Source: Dendrolimus kikuchii (Eukaryota; Arthropoda; Insecta; Lepidoptera; Lasiocampidae). Taken from it: 64,000 nt of DNA. Every line of letters begins with the position of its first letter. Position 1 is the first letter of the stretch. Shown here one piece after another: positions 9,705 to 20,615 of this stretch. The DNA is taken from the NCBI GenBank assembly GCA_019925095.2, contig CM034413.1:13351001-13415000 (forward strand), written 5' to 3'. The translations under genes and the position numbers were made by a program. The notes beneath the pieces were generated by a model, which saw only the letters and a program-made list of their open reading frames with translations, was not told the DNA's origin and made no database searches.

Positions 9705-10074
9705 TCATTATATTAATACGTGAAGCAAAAAGTTTGTACCCCTTTTTACGAAAATTGCGCGGACGGAGGAGTATGAAATTTCGCACACTTATAGTTCATA
9801 TAGAGAAGGAGTGCAGAATGCTAATATTTTTTAAAATTATGCATAAAAAATACATTAAATCAATAAAAAAAAACATTACACACACTACCATGTATTTGAC
9901 ACACGCACGCATATATACTCTGTTGTTTATTGTTCAAATCAAATTAACAGTGTAGCCTTGGCGAAATCTGTGATTATAGAAGTATAAGTCTTTGACAGCA
10001 GAACCTTAATAATGTACAACCTTATAATTTAAATTAATTATTACAGTCGAATTTCGACCACGGGCGATCACTTG
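9705..10074 (+). mobile_element. Helitron-like element, family H1
   Basis: Starts A|TCATTATATTAATACGTGAA and ends with the near-palindrome GTCGAATTTCGAC eleven bases before CTTG (CTAG in the best copy). It matches the 60879-61184 copy throughout. The 108-codon open frame across it is not a recognised protein; it recurs because the repeat recurs. Confidence 0.75.
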
Positions 10075-10223
10075 TATAAATAAATATATTCAGATACCCA
10101 AATTGTAAAATCAGATAACTACTGTGAAATAAAATAAATGCACGTCGCAGCAGCGACAAGATATGCTAAGCTTTTTATTTTTCATTTTTATGCTTCATTC
10201 ATTCATTTGCATCATTTCATTTT

Positions 10224-10364
10224 TATACTCTTTTGTTTATTGTTAAAGTCAAATTAATAGTGTAACATTGGCGAAATCTGTGATTATAGAAGTATATAGT
10301 CTTTGACAACTAATTATAATTTAAATTACTTGTGGTCGAATTTCAACCACTGGGCGACCACCAG
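10224..10364 (+). mobile_element. Helitron-like element H1, 3' part
   Basis: A second, partial H1 copy in the same direction, beginning within the element (ATACTCTTTTGTTTATTG) and ending GGTCGAATTTCAACCACTGG, then CCAG in place of CTAG. It lies just 3' of the first copy. Confidence 0.7.
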
Positions 10365-10924
10365 TAAATATAATTCTTTTAGCCTACATCCGTCAACATA
10401 TTACAATTCAAAACAAACTGCTTAAGTATCACTTTCAATTTTTCACTGTTCTAGTCTAAAATAGTACATTATGGTACTAGTGTGTAACATTGGTGATTAC
10501 CGCCGAGGCGCCATTGAGACTCGAGCCGTAGGCGAGGGTCTTAAGAGAGCCGAGGATGGTAATCATCAATACACACGTGTATCATACGACGTTTTTCGAC
10601 ACACTTGTGAATAAAATAACAACAAAAACTCATTTTATTTAGTAGATAAAAAAAAGTTATATATGAGTGAAAGTTTTATTTATTAAACACGTACGAGTTA
10701 AAATTATCTATTTAAATAAGAAGTTGCATGAAATGAGCAAGCAATAGGAACATTAATTTATTTGTTCTATAGAACACGATCTTTTTTTTTTAATAAAAAC
10801 TTTTAAGAACAAAGCAACTCAACCAATAAAATTTAAAAAAAATGTATAACTCACTAGTGAGTTATAATGTTTTTTACTCACAGTCTGGTTATGGGTGTCA
10901 TTCTGTGCCTAATTGCGGTTGAAA
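10365..10924. other. mostly unassigned; imperfect inverted repeat at 10490-10580
   Basis: GTGTAACATTGGTGATTACC at ~10481 pairs imperfectly with GGTAATCATCAATACACAC ~75 bases further on. The following GTGTATCATACGACGTTTTT word recurs at ~25660, so 10480-10640 is probably part of a dispersed repeat. The rest is AT-rich. Confidence 0.4.
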
Positions 10925-11105
10925 AATATTATTATCAGTTTTATTTCGGTCCAAATTAAACCTATGTTTAATCATCGATCTTATTGACTCTCTAATCTGG
11001 GCCGCACAATGTAAAACTCGTATCTCATTCTCTCGCAGGCTTAGTACTATAGATTTGTGTTTACCTTTTTTTAGTGTCGCCTTTTCGTTTCACTTCAAAA
11101 AGAGG
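10925..11105 (+). repeat. partial copy of MITE family M1
   Basis: This matches the reverse complement of 37860-37990 over ATCGATCTTATTGACTCTCTAA, TCGTATCTCATTCTCTCGCA and the AGTGTCGCCTTTTCGTTTCA arm. Only one inverted arm is present, so it is a fragment. Confidence 0.65.
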
Positions 11106-11405
11106 CGTTGTTCTAACCCCTGCCAGTATACAAAGGGGGATATCGTTAATATTCATAGAGTCTGGAATGAAAACAAGTTCCCTTTGATACCCCGAAAGAA
11201 AATATCAACTTGAACGGCAAACTTTCGGCCGTAGTTCGGGTAACGCAAATGTTTTGATTGAGCTGGTGGAAATATACTCAGGGACTGTCTAGTTGTTTTC
11301 TAACTAATATTTCTACATACGTATTATTATTGTTATGTTGTCTGTATTATGTAAGTTTAGTATCTCAATTAGTTGATGTTTTGAATAACTCTAGTCGTAT
11401 AATAT

Positions 11406-11911
11406 TGTTGCGAGTCGTGAGACTCGAATTAAAATGCTGTTGAAATTATTATAGTGTTTATTAGAACTATACAAACACGTATAACACAGGTACAAATATA
11501 ACCGAACACCACAAATTCAAACGTAATGCAGAAGGTCGTAAGCCAATAAAACACGCAAAGTCCGTCACTAATAGATTACCGAATGTACACACGTCTCGCT
11601 TTGATCGTAGTTCTCGCATCGACTGCCTGTCCCTCCATTAGGCCATCGTTTTATTCTGCACAAATGCAATGTGCCCGTATCGTAGTCGACTTAATCCACA
11701 ATACCTGGCTAATGACTCGGTCGAAAACGGCCATAAAAGAGTACAATAAAAAAATGGGCTGTTATCTAGAAACGTATACCAATCAATAAGTAAACAAAAG
11801 AAGACGATCATAAAAGAATTACAATCAGTTTAAATACCGACAGGTAATAAAATGTGTTTTGTTTCAGATATGCAGGTGGATTTTGTTTTTGTCGGGACCT
11901 GAGTTGTAACA
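11406..11911 (-). mobile_element. solo LTR (family L), copy 1
   Basis: Its plus-strand ends are TGTTGC...TGTAACA and it is flanked by 4-bp ATAT duplications (11402-11405 and 11912-11915). The same ~450-500 bp sequence stands alone at five other places. On the sense (minus) strand it has TATA-like and AATAAA signals. No internal retrotransposon region adjoins, so it is a solo LTR, presumably left by LTR-LTR recombination. Confidence 0.85.
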
Positions 11912-12436
11912 ATATATACTTGTGCAGAACCGTTTAAACGAAATTGACTTCTTTAGGTCCGTAAAGGAAACGTTGATGATAGGAGCTACATGAATGGAGT
12001 TGGTTTTTGGAGTGATAACTTCTTATGGGAGGGTAAACCGCTTCGTTACATAACGCGTTACGGCGCCAGACCGTCTGGCTTCCCTTTCTCTCACGCATAC
12101 GCGTATTGCGGTAATTATATCAATAAAAGATTTGATTAATAAATAACCTTTTCTTACATTATCATATTAATATGCATAAAATTGAAGGAATTACCTTAGC
12201 TTTTCTCAAGTTAAACAGTTTCAATAATAAATAGTTCAACTTAGATTAGTTTAAGTTATCCCTTCTCTTGGGCGTCCCGAGACGCACACGTTTGTTTTTT
12301 CACTGGCGTAGAACCAAACGGCAGCGGCAAGCGGCAGACGCTGTCTTGCCTCGAAAAAAATAATTTGGACCTCGATTGCAACGCTAAGTGGCGTCCGTCC
12401 ACCGAGTCCAGTTGTGAATCTAAATCACTTAGACGC
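11912..12436. other. unassigned
   Basis: Contains the palindrome GCCAGACCGTCTGGC near 12064 (see the 3641 entry). On the minus strand, the segment below ~12430 resembles family H5 Helitron sequence (TTTAGATTCACAA; GACAGCGTCTGCC). Nothing else is recognised. Confidence 0.35.
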
Positions 12437-12526
12437 ATAATGAAGGTGTCCGGGTTGTCCGCTGATGGTAAGAAGAGCGGGATAAGATTGAAAAGCTTCA
12501 ATCACCAAAATGTATCCGATAGGAAA
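12437..12526 (-). pseudogene. fragment of a LINE reverse-transcriptase C-terminus (family J)
   Basis: The minus strand matches 27198-27370 in two pieces (TATCGGATACATTTTGG, then GCTTTTCAATCTTATCCCGC, then ACCTTCATTATGCG). The middle is deleted and the frame continues into unrelated, possibly Helitron-derived, sequence. Confidence 0.55.
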
Positions 12527-12566
12527 CCGTATTAAACAAAAATCTGAAACAAAGAAATTAACAAAT

Positions 12567-12821
12567 ACATACATAACTTCACGCCGGTTCCCTTTCGGGG
12601 TAGGCACGAAAAACAGAGCGCCATTTAGGCCCATTCTTACACACCTCACTTGCTTCTTTGACATTCATAACTCTTCTCATGCCCTCTCGTCTGTTCTTAA
12701 GGCTTCTGACATCACCTGCTAGTACACGATCAATTTGATCATGGAAGGTGTGTCGTGGCCTTCCACGACTTCTGCATCCGTCCACTTTTGTATTGTATAT
12801 CTGTTTAGTCATTCTTTCATC
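12567..12821 (-). mobile_element. RTE-A LINE 3' end
   Basis: The minus strand encodes MTKQIYNTKVDGCRSRG through the terminal Y-P-E-R-E-P-A (normally YPARELA), with a CATA-repeat tail at the left. One codon is lost in RVLAGDV (normally RVLAEGDV). Perfect TSD AAATTAACAAAT (12555-12566 and 12822-12833). Confidence 0.92.
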
Positions 12822-12974
12822 AAATTAACAAATGTTTCATAAAAATCATTTTGATTCTAACAAGTACGACAATAATGATTTTTTGTATATAGAATTCTTT
12901 ATTGTATACAAAATACATTATAAAACTACAAAATAGTGGTGATGTGATGTGTGTGTGTGTGATGGTGATGGTTT

Positions 12975-13211
12975 GCCAGGTGGTAGGGCATTTGCTCGAC
13001 TGGATGGCCACCACCCCTGGTCTAAAGTATGTCGCCATAACAACCTTGAGTTGTGTTCCGGCATTAGTGACCTGTTTCCAGTTTCTCTTAAGAGAGCAGC
13101 AGCACATTTGTGGCAACTTTGGTGTTACAAATGTCCATAGGCGATGGTAACCGCTTTCCATCAAGTGGGCCGTCTGCCTGTTTGCTGATCTCCTGCAATA
13201 AAAAAAAAAAG
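12975..13211 (+). mobile_element. P-family element, 5' part missing
   Basis: Begins at CCAGGTGGTAGGGCATTTGC, ~90 bases into the consensus, after a GT-rich stretch. It continues to the shared 3' end and CTCCTGCAATAAAAA tail. One of the few P copies that lacks the standard ATCCGTGCAGG start. Confidence 0.8.
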
Positions 13212-13359
13212 ATATACATTGGCGAGCTTCACCTTATAAAGAGTTTGCGTCCAGAAAACCCATGGGTAACGTACGGGTCTAGAGTTGTAAACAAGAGGCA
13301 GGGTTGTTGTGTACATTAAAGTTTATGTGCATAAATAAGTATGGTATAGAAAGGTATTT

Positions 13360-13817
13360 ATACATACATACATAACTTCACGCCAGTTCCCTTGCGGGGT
13401 AGGCACGAACAGCAGAGCGCCATTTAGGCTTATTCTTACACACCTCATTGCTCCTTTGACATTTATAGCTCTTGTCATGCACGTTCGTCTGTTCTTAAGG
13501 CTCCTGACATCACCGTCTGCTAGTACACGATCAATTTGATCATGGAAGGTGTGTCGTGGCGTTCCACGACTTATGCATCCATACACTTTTGCATTGTATA
13601 TCTGTTTAGTCATTCTTTCATCATGCATTCTTTCCACATGCCCGAACCACCGGAGCATTCCTTTCCTTACCTTCACCCCGACACTCTCTTTCAAACCAAC
13701 TCTCTTTCTTACTTCGGTATTACGAACGCGGTCCGCGAGCGTCACTCCGCAGATTTTGCGCAGTGCTCGCATCTCGACCGCGTTTACTCTACTTTCATGC
13801 TCTCTCTTCCATACCCA
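13360..13817 (-). mobile_element. RTE-A LINE 3' end
   Basis: The minus strand reads MRALRKICGVTLADRVRNTE through RKGMLRWFGHVERMHDERM and TPRHTFHDQIDRV. It is followed by a small deletion/frameshift near KGAMRC, so the normal YPARELA end is out of frame. Perfect TSD AGAAAGGTATTT (13348-13359 and 13818-13829). Confidence 0.92.
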
Positions 13818-13886
13818 AGAAAGGTATTTGAAATCAAAAGTTTATGTATTACAGATATTTTAAACACGAAGGGTAATCAAAGTTTT

Positions 13887-14204
13887 CTCCGTGCAGGAAC
13901 GGAAAAAGAATATTAATTCCTGCGGCCTGGTGGCCTTGTCGTAAAACGCGACAAAACAACCCAGAGCCAGGTGGTAGGGCATTTGCCCGACTGGATGGCT
14001 ACCACACCTGGTGTATAGTATGCCGCAATAGCAACTGAATTGTGTTCCGGCATCAGCGGCCAGGTTCCAGTTTCTCCTTCAAGTCTGGCAGTACATTGGC
14101 AGCACCTCCGGTATTCCTAATGTCCATAGGCGACGGTAACCATTTTCCATCACAGTTGGGCCGTGAGCCTGTCTGCTGTTCTTCAGCAATAAAAAATAAT
14201 AATA
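13887..14204 (+). mobile_element. P-family element, diverged
   Basis: TCCGTGCAGGAACGGAAAAA start, GTCGTAAAACGCGAC hairpin and CTTCAGCAATAAAAAATAAT end. Many substitutions make it one of the older copies. Confidence 0.8.
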
Positions 14205-14289
14205 AACACGTGTTTATAAAATGATCATAAAATCGCAGAATACGACGTCGTAGCATTACTTTTTTAATTGATTTAATTTTTGAAGTGAA

Positions 14290-15010
14290 TCTTTTATATA
14301 GAAAGGGGGGGGGGGGGATTAGGATTTTTCAGTTACAGAGGCGGAATAATGTTGGAGTAGACTATCGATGTTTTTATTGGTTTCGGATCGAATTCACTTT
14401 TTTTGATTGATAAAATAAAATATGTTTAAATAAAAAATGCATTCATTAAAATTTACTTAACCTAATCATAATGTAGGGGCTGATTATTAATGTACTTGTC
14501 CAATTTGAAAACCTGCCCGTACAGCCGCATAATGCGTAGGTACCGCGGCTGACCGTAATGTAATATTTGTACGAGAAAGTCGTTTTTAAACGCACTGCGA
14601 TGCGGCTACCGGCCGACCGCTCCGGTCGTTCTGAGCGCTGCGGCCTGACTGACGGCCAGCCGGACGGTTGCCCTGCACACTACGCGTATAGTGTTAATTT
14701 GCGGTTGCCCGCCATTGACGGTGAACGCGGTTTATCGATGCTAGCGCATTAACTATAGATTTCAAATTCGAAATTCAAAATAGGTCAGCAAAAATCCACA
14801 GAATATTTGAATAAAAATTTTCATCTTGGAAATGAGTCGACCCAACCGCAAACCACGACGGTTTCTAACCGCACATTCCGGTTCGGGTTGCGGCTACCCG
14901 CCACCCGGCTAACCGCATAGTGCGTAGGTTAAAATTTGGTTACATTTCGTTTTTCCACTTGTCCGTTGAAGTTTCACTTCTACTATGCGTCCCAGCACGC
15001 GTTTCGATTT
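14290..15010 (+). mobile_element. composite element related to the foldback at 46.1-46.6 kb
   Basis: Bases 14320-14510 match the reverse complement of 46320-46490 (GGCGGAATAATGTTGGAGTA; TAGACTATCGATGTTTTTAT; TTGTCCAATTTGAAAACCTG). Bases 14940-15010 match one arm of that foldback (CCACTTGTCCGTTGAAGTTT). The ~430 bp between them is GC-rich and absent from the other copy; it has direct repeats around CGCATAATGCGTAGGT at ~14527 and a similar word at ~14917. A 12-base G run lies at ~14307. Confidence 0.65.
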
Positions 15011-15588
15011 TGTTATATCTTTGTCTGATACAGATAAAATTTTAAAGCGAACGTGGTCATATTATATAAAGGAGAAACAACAGATCGACTCGTCTAACGC
15101 ATTACGTCAATGTGAAAACTAATGCCACAATAAAAACTTCGAACGGCCGTGCAATGAAATCAGCGGCTCGCGCGTATTTACGAGAATAGGCAGCCGTATG
15201 GCTGATGGGTAACATAAGTTCACGCGCGCTGTGCGTTGTCTTATTCGAATACTAGCTGTGCCTGTGGCTTTGTTCCCGCGCGTCTTGAACTTTTTTGAAT
15301 TATATTTTGTATAGTAATAGGTGTATTAGCTGAAATCAAATTTAACATTCCAGCGAATTTTGTGATGAGACGTAGGCAGCCAGCAATGTTCGTAGCGCCA
15401 TACGGCAGGACCAAACTTGCTTAGTAAGGCGCCGATGACACAGGCCTTGCGAACATTGAACAAGATACGTTAACAAATGGACATTTTTATTTGTACTGTT
15501 GACTGAATTAACAAGAACTGGATATTATTCTATTATTAAATAAAATAAAATAAATTTATATTATATGTTATTACGCCTGAATATATAA
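15011..15588. other. mostly unassigned; short H2 Helitron remnant at ~15251
   Basis: ACTAGCTGTGCCTGTGGCTT at 15251 resembles the reversed H2 3' end. CAATGTTCG at ~15383 has its reverse complement at ~15455. No gene is recognised. Confidence 0.35.
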
Positions 15589-16073
15589 TGATACATGCCG
15601 ACACAGAAATGAGCACATTTGCAGATCGTAAAAGGCAGTTTTATTGCCATCGGATTTAGGAATTCTTTTGTTTAGTTTATGTTTAGAATTTGTAGTTCAG
15701 AAAACCATGCTATTATATTTTCTACTTCTTTTATGGCCGTCATTGGTGTCGAACTAATCCTTGCTTGCCAGGTGTGCGGATTAACTCGGTGAACACGGTC
15801 TTTTGTTCTATTATACAGTTTAGTATAAAACAATGCCCGAACGGAGGGGTGAGGCAGCCGAGCGACGATTACGATACCAGCAAGACGTGTACATTCAACA
15901 AGCGATATAGTGACGGACTTTGCGCGTGTTATTGATCGTGCAGATTGTAACAAGTAGTGTTCCTGGTTGTTTTCAGTATATTTGTACCTGTTTTATACGT
16001 GTTTGTACAGTTTCAATAAACTCTACAGTGATTCCAACGGCATTTTAAGTCGAGTCCTGTGTAGCTCGTAACA
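15589..16073 (+). mobile_element. solo LTR (family L), copy 2
   Basis: Ends TGATAC...CGTAACA. It has a TATA box in the word TAGTATAAAACAATGCCCG at ~15822 and a polyadenylation-type AATAAA at ~16015, so the sense strand is plus. The flanking 4-mers differ (ATAA/GTAT), so the duplication has decayed or the copy is recombinant. Confidence 0.82.
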
Positions 16074-16173
16074 GTATTATGTCTACCACGCTATCGTATT
16101 GGTGACAACTGCGATGTTTGTAAGTTAATAAATAAATAAATCTTCTGAATCATGCGTTGTCGCTATCGTAATG

Positions 16174-16341
16174 ACACGTACTAGCAGAAGGTCATGTCAG
16201 GAGCCTTAAGAACAGAGGAGCGTGCATGACAAGAGTTATGAATGTCAAAGAAGCAAATGAGGTGTGTCAGAATAAGCCTGAATGGCGCTCTGTTGTCCGT
16301 GCCTACCCCGCAAGGTAACTGGCGTGAAGTTATATATGTAT
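16174..16341 (+). mobile_element. RTE-A LINE 3' end, short
   Basis: A ~170-bp tail starting in the RVLAEGDV region and ending GGCGTGAAGTTATATATGTA. No clean TSD was found. It carries base changes such as GTAACTGGCG in place of the usual GGAACTGGCG. Confidence 0.85.
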
Positions 16342-16765
16342 AATAGGTAAGAGAACAGTGAAGTCATCTGTGTTACTTTTTATAAACTTGGCCCATCTAG
16401 TGTTAGTTTGTTTTAAACCATTTTGAATTTCGCGCTCATTACGAGTGATAGATTGATGCAGGGTAGGGTAGCAGGTCACCGCTCAACTGAAGGTGGTTTG
16501 GAGCCTTTGTGACGTTGGTGTGGAGTCTTCAGCTGATTGCGTTGTAGGACTCTCGCTTGACATGCTGAAGCCCTCCAACCACGTGGTTTTGGTCTTCGTG
16601 CTCTCTGAAACAAAGGTTTGCTCACGGTAGCTAACCGACTAGGATGGTGGTGAGACGAACCATTAAGGTATTTGTCTGTATGGGTAGGTTTCCTATTATC
16701 TAGCTGATGGTGAAAACCACAATTTGTTGCGTGGTTTAGGAGGAGTTAGTGGATATATATAACTA
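16342..16765. other. unassigned, possible LINE 3' region
   Basis: Moderately GC-rich with no stable frame. The GAGTTAGTGGATAT ending resembles a segment near 56605 (TTTTAGTGGATATCCC). Confidence 0.3.
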
Positions 16766-17165
16766 CTAGCATTTGCCCGCGACTTTGTCCACGTTGGATA
16801 GGTGACAAAGATTACAGTTATTTTGCTAAATATAAAATCGAACGTTTTTTTCACCAGGGACTTTGGATTTTTAGTAATAAAATATATGAATCCCGGAAAA
16901 ATTCCGTAAAAACTCGGGATAAGTAATGGCAATAAAGGCATACACAACTACAATTGTTGTAATAAAGATTTTATCGACCAGTGAAAGTTTCGCATCGGAA
17001 TCTATTTTTTAATCGACCTGGCCACTTTAAGCCTCTCCCAAGAAAATTCCCGTAGGACTCATGGGATATAAATTAGCGTAGATTTTAAGCCGGGGAATTC
17101 ACTATCGATTAGCGAAAACCGCATCGAAATCGACCCAATAGTTTTTGCGTGAATCCCGAACAAAC
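16766..17165 (-). mobile_element. Helitron-like element related to H2
   Basis: On the minus strand it ends GTCGCGGGCAAATGCTAG|T. Its body (CACTATCGATTAGCG; GGGATATAAATTAGCG; CCCGGAAAAATTCCG) resembles 44190-44470, which lies in the opposite orientation and also ends GGCGAATCCTAG|T. The 5' limit is uncertain. Confidence 0.5.
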
Positions 17166-17217
17166 AGAGAAACACAAAAAAAATTACGAAATAAAAGACT
17201 ACACTTTTATAATATTA

Positions 17218-17436
17218 CTAGCTGCGCTCCGCAGTTTCACCCGCGTGGTGATGGAAATTCGTTATATTTTGGATAATTCGCACTATATCTTTATAAATTA
17301 TAGCCTGTGTGTTATTCTGATGTGTAGGCTATATTATTGTAAAGTTTCATCAAAATCCATTTAGTAGTTTTTCCGTGAAAGAGTACAAAACGTACATACA
17401 TTTTTACAAACTTTCGCTTTTATAATATTAGACGGA
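17218..17436 (-). mobile_element. Helitron-like element, family H3
   Basis: The minus strand starts A|TCCGTCTAATATTATAAAAG and ends GCAGCTAG|T, 219 bp long. The same family stands at 36329-36532, where the subterminal hairpin is clearer. GATA/GACA microsatellite lies just beyond the 5' end. Confidence 0.75.
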
Positions 17437-17788
17437 TAGATAGATAGACAGACAGATAGACGCGGAAAGCGACTTTGTTGTATAATATGCAAAGACACTT
17501 AAAAACTCTACAACTAGAATAACAATTTAAGTATTCGACTTTATTATTTCAGAGAACTGTTGGAGGCCATTAAAAATTCCAAAGCTATGAAGAAAGTTTC
17601 TATTTAAACATTCGTAACTAAGCTCGAGTATCGAGATCGCTACACAAAGGAGTCCCTGACGAGGCTCGAATAAGTATCTGACGATATGCTCGAAGTATTT
17701 GCAACCAGGGCTTGGAAACTAAAAAAGAATTGAACCGGGTGAATAGGGACTATATAATATGGGCCACTTTGTTCTATTGTTAATATCT
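17437..17788. other. unassigned
   Basis: A short GATA/GACA microsatellite (17437-17460), then AT-rich sequence without a recognised feature. Confidence 0.35.
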
Positions 17789-18052
17789 ATCCGTGCAGGA
17801 ACGGAGGAAGAATACAATATCCTGCGTTGGGGCGGCCTGTCGTAAGAGGCGACAAAACAACCCACAGCCCGGTGGTAGGTGTGTCGCCATAACAACCTTG
17901 AGTTGTGTTCCGACATCAGTGACCAGGTTCCAGTCTCCCTTAAGAGAGCAGCAGCACCTTTGGTGTTGCAAATGTCGATAGGCAACGGTAACCGCTTTCC
18001 ATCAAGTGGGCCGTCTGCCTGTCTGCTGAACTCATGCAATAAAAAATAAAAA
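17789..18052 (+). mobile_element. P-family element, internally deleted
   Basis: ATCCGTGCAGGAACGGAGGA start to CATGCAATAAAAAATAAAAA tail. It is missing the block with GGGCATTTGCCCGACTGGAT and part of the GCATTTGTAGCAC segment. Confidence 0.86.
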
Positions 18053-18736
18053 GACCATAGCGGTGCCGTCACAATCCGTATCAGCGATAAGACAAAAAAC
18101 TGACTGCTAAGTGATCATTTATGTAGTCTTTTATTTATTTTTGAAAAAAAAAAAAACCAACAGCGCATATTACAATAATACAAACAAAAAATACTTAAAA
18201 TGTAGGCCTAATAACAGGTTATTCTTTAAAGTTAAATTGCGAACAAACGTGCGAACTAAACTTGTGTAAAAATGCAATAAATATATACATAAGTGAATAA
18301 GTGAATATCATGATCAAATGATCAATAAAGTGTAACTCGATACCCATATCAATAAAAGAATTGCCAAAGAGAAAATTAAAATTACATTCATGGTTGATGG
18401 AAAACATTATGACATTAAGGATTTTATTAGGTAAATGATTGTATTTAATACCCGTGCGCAGATGGTTTGATTGAATGTTTGATGATGTCACGCGTCGATG
18501 GTCAGTAGGGTTGACAAAAAAGGTTTAATATTTTTTTTATTCTTTTGGAGGGGGGTTATCCACACGGATACCTCAACCCCATCGTACCCTAATCTAACTT
18601 ACTCTACGTATTATAAAAACAAAAGCAGTCACCGATGAAGGACTCCAATTAAACCACCCAGCCGTTGAGATATTTCTGATGTGGGCTCCGACAGAATTGT
18701 TTAAATAGCACCAATATCCATCGGATTTAGACTGAA
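18053..18736. other. AT-rich, unassigned
   Basis: Poly-A and poly-T tracts and short open frames only. Confidence 0.35.
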
Positions 18737-18752
18737 GTCTCTAAATTACATA

Positions 18753-19000
18753 CATACATACATACATAACTTCACGCCAGTTCCCTTGCGGGGTAGGCAC
18801 GAACAACAGAGTGCCATTTAGGCTTATTCTTACACACCTCACTTGCCTCTTTGACATTCATAACTCTTGTCATGCAAGCTCGTCTGTTCTTAAGGCTCCT
18901 GACATCACCTTCTGCTAGTACACGATCAATTTGATCATGGAAGGTGTGTCGTGGCCTTCCACGACTTCTGCATCCATCCACTTTTGCATTGTATATCTGT
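18753..19000 (-). mobile_element. RTE-A LINE 3' end
   Basis: The minus strand reads from the IYNAKMDGCRSRG region to YPARELA with a long CATA tail. TSD GTCTCTAAATTACATA (18737-18752 and 19001-19016). At 16 bp it is the longest in the window, although its last four bases could belong to the tail. Confidence 0.93.
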
Positions 19001-19016
19001 GTCTCTAAATTACATA

Positions 19017-19500
19017 TACAGTTATTGCAATAAATTTATTATTGTATATAATTTACATAAGTATAGAAAGTAATACAATGCAATAACAATAAGTAGTCAT
19101 CGGCTAACCTTCTGCGCGCGGCTTATTTATTTTTACCTCTTGATATCTAATTTATTTTATTTTGTTGCCACTCTTTTATTTCTGTATCTAATATATAATT
19201 TATCGAATTGTGTTTATAAATTTAGAATTGTAATAGATTTTTAGATTTACGTATACCCAAATACTTGTATGATCATGAGTAAGTCAAATACAGTGCGACC
19301 AATTGACTCTGTTACCATCTTTTGTACAACTATTACCTGTAAATTGTAATTCTACAAATAAAGATTCATGCATTAATGTTATTTGATAATGAAAATGTAT
19401 ATTTGTCTGTTTGTTACCCTTCATGACTAAACCTTTATAATATGTAATTGATTCGTTTCAATCATATCAAGAAAATTCGTTGTAGATAGCACGGTGAATA
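19017..19500. other. AT-rich, unassigned
   Basis: No gene recognised. Confidence 0.35.
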
Positions 19501-19890
19501 ACCGTTTGACAAAAAAAATGTTTCCCATGGGTGTAGGCAGAGATCCTGATAAACAACTTTCGCTTCATCTACTTTCATTAACCTCTTCATACATGCACGT
19601 TTATTTGATATGCTTTTTACCTGACCACGTTTTAACACTTCTGTTATTTGATCATGATGTGTACGTCGTAATCTACCGGTACCAACATAACCATTCACAA
19701 TGCTGTCGTACACTTGTTTTGTGCTTCTATTTTAAACCATACTCTCTACATGCCCAAACCACCTTAACATTCCATTTTCAACTCTTGTTATTACATCTTC
19801 TTTCAATCCACAACGTTTCCTTATTACACTATTCCGTATCATATCATTCATGCTTACCTCTCTTACTTCTCAAAGCTCTCATAGAAACAA
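19501..19890 (-). mobile_element. RTE-B LINE 3' end, degenerate
   Basis: The minus strand shows GYVGTGRLRRTHHDQITEV and NKRACMKRLMKVDEAK, the same C-terminal architecture as RTE-A but a distinct subfamily. Its 3' UTR has CCCATGGGTGTAGGCAGAGA. The frame is broken upstream. Related copies are at 23993, 29996 and 43075. Confidence 0.75.
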
Positions 19891-20276
19891 AGACATATTG
19901 CCATGAATGTAATGGTTATAGAATATTTAAGGTCGTGTCACACCGTGCGAGCATTTAAAAACACTTGCCGAAATTCGTGCGCATTTCCTCGCAGAGCCGG
20001 AAGTGACGTCTCAATCCGCGTCATCCGATGAGCGGTTTATCGACATTCGAATGCTTCGTGTTTAAAATAATATATTTAATGTAGCAATAAATGGTTTATT
20101 TATATATCGTTACATAAATATTTTGGTGTTGATGTATTTTGGTGGATGTTGTCGTCAACATCAAAGAATGTTGCAACAGTTTTTCTTGTTTAGGTAGAAA
20201 AAATTAAGGAACGTTGTATAATGGAAAGATAACGGTGTCGTTACGTAAAATATTATTAAAGCAATGTTAAGATTAC
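19891..20276. other. unassigned
   Basis: No gene or repeat recognised. Confidence 0.3.
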
Positions 20277-20296
20277 AAAACGTTACGTAACGTTTT
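20277..20296. repeat. 20-bp perfect palindrome abutting a P element
   Basis: AAAACGTTACGTAACGTTTT equals its own reverse complement and ends exactly where the P element begins (20297). Confidence 0.85.
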
Positions 20297-20615
20297 ATCC
20301 GTGCAGGAACGGAGAAAGAATACAATTTCCTGCGGCCGGGCGGCCTGTCGTAAGAGGCGACAAAACAACCCACAGCCAGGTGGTAGGGCATTTGCCCGAC
20401 TGAATGGCTATCACCCCTCGTCTAAAGTATGTCACCATAACAACCTTGAGTTGTGTTCCGGCATTAGTGACCAGGTTCCAGTCGCCTTTAAGAGAGCAGC
20501 AGCGCATTTGTAGCACCTTCGGTGTTGAAAATGGACGTAGGCGATGGTAACCGCTTTCAATCAAGTGTGCTGTCTGCCTGTCTGCTGAACTCCTGCAATA
20601 AAAAATAAAAAAAAA
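20297..20615 (+). mobile_element. P-family short interspersed element, full length
   Basis: Complete copy from ATCCGTGCAGGAACGGAG to CTCCTGCAATAAAAAATAAA. It has the CCTGCGGCCGGGCGGCC variant of the 5' region also seen at 2712 and 22621 and, nearly so, at 39915. That marks a subfamily distinct from the CCTGCGTTGGGGCGGCC type. Confidence 0.9.
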
